Below, piece after piece: positions 61,199 to 64,000 of a stretch of 64,000 nucleotides of DNA. How positions within the stretch are numbered: position 1 is the first letter of the stretch; each line of letters starts with the position of its first letter. Source of the DNA: Planotetraspora silvatica (lineage in GTDB: Bacteria; Actinomycetota; Actinomycetes; Streptosporangiales; Streptosporangiaceae); the NCBI RefSeq assembly GCF_016863315.1, contig NZ_BOOQ01000014.1:1-64000 (forward strand). Reading direction: 5' to 3'. Under the pieces are notes generated by a model. It did no database searches and had not been told where the DNA came from. It was given only the letters and a program-made list of their open reading frames with translations. Both the position numbers and the translations under genes were made by a program.

Positions 61199-62896
61199 TC
61201 ACGTGAGATAGGTGTCGCCGGTCCGCGCCGTCCACAGCAGTCGTCCCGGGCGGATCTGCCGGACGCGGACTCCGGGGACGGTGCCCTTGATGCGGTGGTG
61301 GCGACGGTGAAGCACGGCGAGGTTGCCATAGGCGGTGGGCCCGCCCTGATCGTAGGCACGGGTGTGGTCCACGTCGGCGGTCCAGGCCGAGTGGTTGCAT
61401 GACGGTGCCCTGCAGGTCCCGTCGCGGGCTCTGACCTTCAAGTCGAGCCGAGCCGAGGGCCGGTAGCCGGGCTCGGGCGGGGGGATCCTGTCGGCCTCCT
61501 CGACGGCTTTCTCAAGAGCACTACCAGGGGCGTCGTGATCGGGGCCTGCTCTGACGGCGATCTCCCCGTGCAGGATGATCTGGCCGTCCACGTCGCGGAC
61601 GGCGACCCAGCGGCGGGCGTCGCGGGCGAGGTCACGGGCCTGGGCGACCGTGACGAGCCCGAAACCCTGGAGTTCCCCGGGGAGGTCCGCGTCGCCCTTC
61701 ATCGAGGCGTACGGCACGGCCAGCCAGTGCGTGCGCCGTACCGGGACCTCACCGGCCCGGCCGACCACTTCGTCCAGCCGGGTCGGCCCCTCCGCGCGGA
61801 CGCCGGCGTCCGGAAGGCCTGCGGCACTCGGAGCGTCGGGCATCGGCTCGGAAGGCCACGGGACCTCCTCGTCATCCGGCGGCCGTTCGCCATCAGAGCC
61901 TCGCCCGCCCGGGCCGCCATCGGGGTCGCGGCCGAGAAGGAGGGCGTAGGCCGTGATCAGCCGCAACCGGGCCAGCGGACGGGCGTCGCCCGCCTCTTTG
62001 GCCGCGCGGGCCAGCGCGTCGACCCGGTCGGAGGCCGCGAGGGCCCACGCCACCGGGGAGCCCATCAGGGCCAGCGTCGCCGTGCCGTCCTCCTGGTTGC
62101 GCCACACCCGCACATGCGCCCGGTTCTCCGCCTCCCGCCGTTTACGCTCGGCCAGCTCGGGATCGGCCTGAAGTGCCAGCCGGTTCACCCGCGCGCGCAA
62201 CCGGGCCGAGGTCAACTCCCCGGCCACGCCGACCACCTCGGCCTGCACCGCCCGGGCCCGCTCCTCATCGAGCAGCGCGGTCCCCTGCACCAGGGCCAGG
62301 ACCTTCGGAACGTCCACCACCCCGGCGGCCAGCAACGCCCCCATCTCCGGGAAGCGCGAGCTCAGCGCCCGCCCCAGCGACACCAGGTGCGCCGCCGATC
62401 CGGAGGTGACCCGAAGCTTGGCCGCGATCTCCTCCACCACACACGCCTGATTCAGCTCCACGAGGTCCCGGCCGGCGTCCAGCGCCCGCCCGATCTCGTC
62501 ACGGACCGGCCGGCCGTGCAACTCCGCGGCCGCCATGACCTGCACCGCCTCCGCCCAGGAGGCCAGCCGGCGCGCGGCCGCCAGCACATCGAGCACATGC
62601 GCGTCCGGCAACGCGGGCAGGCGCGGGACGGCACGCTCCACGGCGGCCGCAGCCCGTCCGCCCGGGGCGACCCCCGCCACCTCCGCGAACGGCTCCACGC
62701 ACAACTGCGACCGCGGCGCGGTGCCGGCCGCCCGATCAGCCGCCTCGGCGACCGCGATCAACCACGCCGGAGCCGCGTCCAGCGGATCCTCAGGCCCCGT
62801 GGTGCGGTCCGGCCACTCGCCGAGCAGCTCCTCGTCCGCCCACCACGACACGTCCTCGGGCGGAACGACGGTCGTCGCCTGGCCCTCACCGCTCAT
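61199..62896 (-). CDS. HNH endonuclease with DUF222 (13E12-repeat-like)
   Basis: A 565-residue protein of the actinobacterial DUF222-HNH family. The N-terminal 300 residues are the helical DUF222 domain (SAAHLVSLGRALSSRFPEMG), a variable acidic and Gly-rich linker follows, and the C-terminal HNH fold reads CRAPSCN, DVDHTRAYDQGGPTAYGN, CxxC-less but with the HRRHHRIKG closing helix. Such genes are multicopy in actinomycetes, and their targets are unknown. ATG 62896 has GGGAGGTGG upstream. The promoter region contains the ATTCG-N10-CGAAT dyad. Confidence 0.9.
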   Translation of the reverse strand: MSGEGQATTVVPPEDVSWWADEELLGEWPDRTTGPEDPLDAAPAWLIAVAEAADRAAGTAPRSQLCVEPFAEVAGVAPGGRAAAAVERAVPRLPALPDAHVLDVLAAARRLASWAEAVQVMAAAELHGRPVRDEIGRALDAGRDLVELNQACVVEEIAAKLRVTSGSAAHLVSLGRALSSRFPEMGALLAAGVVDVPKVLALVQGTALLDEERARAVQAEVVGVAGELTSARLRARVNRLALQADPELAERKRREAENRAHVRVWRNQEDGTATLALMGSPVAWALAASDRVDALARAAKEAGDARPLARLRLITAYALLLGRDPDGGPGGRGSDGERPPDDEEVPWPSEPMPDAPSAAGLPDAGVRAEGPTRLDEVVGRAGEVPVRRTHWLAVPYASMKGDADLPGELQGFGLVTVAQARDLARDARRWVAVRDVDGQIILHGEIAVRAGPDHDAPGSALEKAVEEADRIPPPEPGYRPSARLDLKVRARDGTCRAPSCNHSAWTADVDHTRAYDQGGPTAYGNLAVLHRRHHRIKGTVPGVRVRQIRPGRLLWTARTGDTYLT

Positions 62897-62948
62897 CCCG
62901 CCACCTCCCGCCCCTCGCTCCTCAGCGACCTCAATGATGCATCACGTC

Positions 62949-62968
62949 ATTCGAATGTGCGAACGAAT
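62949..62968. promoter_or_regulatory. Dyad ATTCG-N10-CGAAT, right copy
   Basis: ATTCG (62949-62953) and CGAAT (62964-62968), 53 bp upstream of the HNH start codon. Same arms and spacing as at 10-29. The overlapping CATTCGAATG is itself a perfect 10-bp palindrome. Confidence 0.4.
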
Positions 62969-63101
62969 GAATCGACCATATCCACACAAATCCATCACTG
63001 ATTCGAAGATTTTTTCTAATCGCGACGATCATGCGCACCGCCACCCCGGTCGCACACGTCACCCCGCGGAAAGCAGGCGGAATTCCGTCGGAGCCGCGTG
63101 A

Positions 63102-63107
63102 CATACT
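63102..63107 (+). promoter_or_regulatory. -10 CATACT, leaderless start of the LAL regulator
   Basis: CATACT ends 6 nt before GTG 63114. No Shine-Dalgarno sequence. Confidence 0.4.
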
Positions 63108-63113
63108 CGCGAC

Positions 63114-64000
63114 GTGATGGCGAGAACGGGGCGAACGGCTCTGATCGGGCGCTCCGGGGAACTCGACCAGTTGACGGGTGTGCTCGACGCCGCCACTGAC
63201 GGGCTCGCGGGGGTCGCCCTCGTCGGCGGCGACGCGGGGATCGGCAAGACCCGGCTCATCGCCGAGTTGTGCGACCGCGCCCAGCAGCGGGGTTTCGTCT
63301 CGCTCGTCGGTCAGTGCGCCGAGCTCGGCGACGCCTTGCCGTACCTGCCGCTCGCGGACGCTCTCCGCGGAGCCATGGCCGAACCGGACGGCCCGGCCGG
63401 ACGGGCGATCGCGGCCAGACCCGTCCTGGAGCGCCTCCTGCCGGGAGGAGATCCCGGCTCCGCCGACGTGACGACGGGCGCCCTGGCGCAGCAGCGCCTG
63501 TTCGGCTCGGTTCTCGACATGCTCGCCGAGGTCGCCTCGGAGCGTCCTGTGCTCTTCGTGGTCGAGGACCTGCACTGGGCCGACCGTTCCACCCGCGACC
63601 TGCTCGTCTTCCTCACCCGCATGCTGCAGCGCGAGCGCGTCTGCCTGGTGGGGACCTACCGGAGCGACGACCTGCACCGGCGTCATCCCCTGCGCCCGGT
63701 CCTGGTCCAGCTCCAGCGGCTGCCGCTGGTCACGTCCGTCGAGCTGCGGCCGCTCGGCAACGACGCCATGGCCGAATACCTGGTCGCCCTCGACGAGACC
63801 GACATCCGCGTGATCGGCGGCGTGGTGGAACGAGCCGCCGGCAACCCGTTCTTCGCCGAGGAGCTGCTGGCCGCCTCGGCCGACCACACCCGTCTCCCCG
63901 GGACGCTGGCCGACCTGCTGCTCGCCCGCGTGGAGTCGCTGCCCGACACGGCGGGGCAGGTGCTCAGGGTCGCCGCCGTCGCCGGCCGCGGGGTCGACCA
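63114..64000 (+). CDS. LAL-type LuxR regulator, N-terminal ATPase part (truncated by window)
   Basis: An open frame running off the right edge; 295 codons are visible. It starts (V)MARTGRTALIGRSGELDQL, followed by Walker A GGDAGIGKTRLI (residues about 39-50), Walker B-like VLFVVEDLHWADRST, TYRSDDLHRRHPL and AGNPFFAEELLAA. This is the AAA/STAND-type domain of large ATP-binding LuxR regulators (MalT-like), which normally end in a LuxR helix-turn-helix outside this window. GTG 63114 and ATG 63117 are both possible. Divergent from the HNH gene. Not recorded as a fragment: the end lies beyond the sequence. Confidence 0.85.
   Translation, partial: MMARTGRTALIGRSGELDQLTGVLDAATDGLAGVALVGGDAGIGKTRLIAELCDRAQQRGFVSLVGQCAELGDALPYLPLADALRGAMAEPDGPAGRAIAARPVLERLLPGGDPGSADVTTGALAQQRLFGSVLDMLAEVASERPVLFVVEDLHWADRSTRDLLVFLTRMLQRERVCLVGTYRSDDLHRRHPLRPVLVQLQRLPLVTSVELRPLGNDAMAEYLVALDETDIRVIGGVVERAAGNPFFAEELLAASADHTRLPGTLADLLLARVESLPDTAGQVLRVAAVAGRGVD

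Larger units (their letters stand above)
62897..63113. other. AT-rich divergent intergenic region
   Basis: 217 bp between the divergent HNH and LuxR-type genes, AT-rich in 62930-63035. It holds the ATTCG-N10-CGAAT dyad and a run of six T residues near 63010. I see no gene in it. Confidence 0.6.

Noticed and set aside
62941-62975. LexA (SOS) box upstream of the HNH gene
   Set aside because: Half-sites TCGAA and CGAAC are present but as direct repeats; the actinobacterial SOS box needs an inverted GAAC-N4-GTTC, which is not there.
63085-63107. DNA-damage-type promoter before the LAL regulator (CCGTCGGAG-N8-CATACT)
   Set aside because: Spacing is right but the first bases of both elements are wrong; too degenerate to call.

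Overview
High-GC actinomycete chromosome (about 70% GC, GTG and TTG starts common). A WhiJ-type XRE/DUF5753 cassette, many apparently leaderless genes and the overall gene content suggest a Streptosporangiaceae-like organism (Nonomuraea, Streptosporangium, Microbispora and relatives). That placement is inference from content. I count 50 protein genes, the last one cut by the right edge. I saw no tRNA, rRNA, CRISPR array or insertion sequence.

Layout. 0.3-4.5 kb: SNF2 DNA translocase overlapping a SWIM zinc-finger protein. 4.5-9.9 kb: lipid kinase, secreted M6 (InhA-like) metalloprotease, GlcD-type FAD oxidase. 9.9-16.8 kb: TetR regulator, both subunits of an acyl-CoA carboxylase, an enoyl-CoA hydratase and an AtuA-family protein, a set that recalls the Pseudomonas atu (acyclic terpene) genes. 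16.9-18.4 kb: XRE regulator between two small proteins. 18.4-27.9 kb: GT39 membrane glycosyltransferase, phytoene-desaturase-like oxidoreductase, pseudouridine catabolism pair (psuG, psuK), a Gln/Pro-rich protein with a sigma-region-4-like helix-turn-helix, GNAT enzyme, AlkD-like repair protein, small membrane protein. 28.1-30.2 kb: hydrolase, HTH-DUF3887 protein, SnoaL-like protein. 30.2-38.6 kb: leucine/isovalerate (liu-type) operon (carboxylase beta and alpha, HMG-CoA lyase, acyl-CoA dehydrogenase), its divergent TetR regulator, and a fused branched-chain 2-oxoacid dehydrogenase E1. 38.6-43.0 kb: PadR-controlled DrrAB-type ABC exporter, CorA, M50-type protease. 43.0-47.2 kb: sbcDC. 47.4-51.3 kb: two alpha/beta hydrolases and an LCP cell-wall ligase.

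51.4-60.7 kb, all on the minus strand: an overlapping five-gene cassette SWIM - DUF5691 - MoxR AAA ATPase - DUF5682 - VWA, followed closely by an MFS transporter and an enolase-superfamily protein that has lost both catalytic lysines. 60.8-64.0 kb: RidA, an HNH/DUF222 endonuclease and the start of a LAL-type LuxR regulator.

Main observation: the promoter of the SWIM/MoxR/VWA cassette (TTGTCGGCG-N8-TAATGT) and that of sbcDC (TTGTCGGAG-N8-TAGCTT) both fit the actinobacterial RecA-independent DNA-damage promoter (the PafBC or RecA-NDp motif, TTGTCRGTG-N8-TANNNT). A weaker version precedes the AlkD-like gene. This suggests that the poorly understood MoxR/VWA/SWIM cassette is part of the DNA-damage response in this organism.
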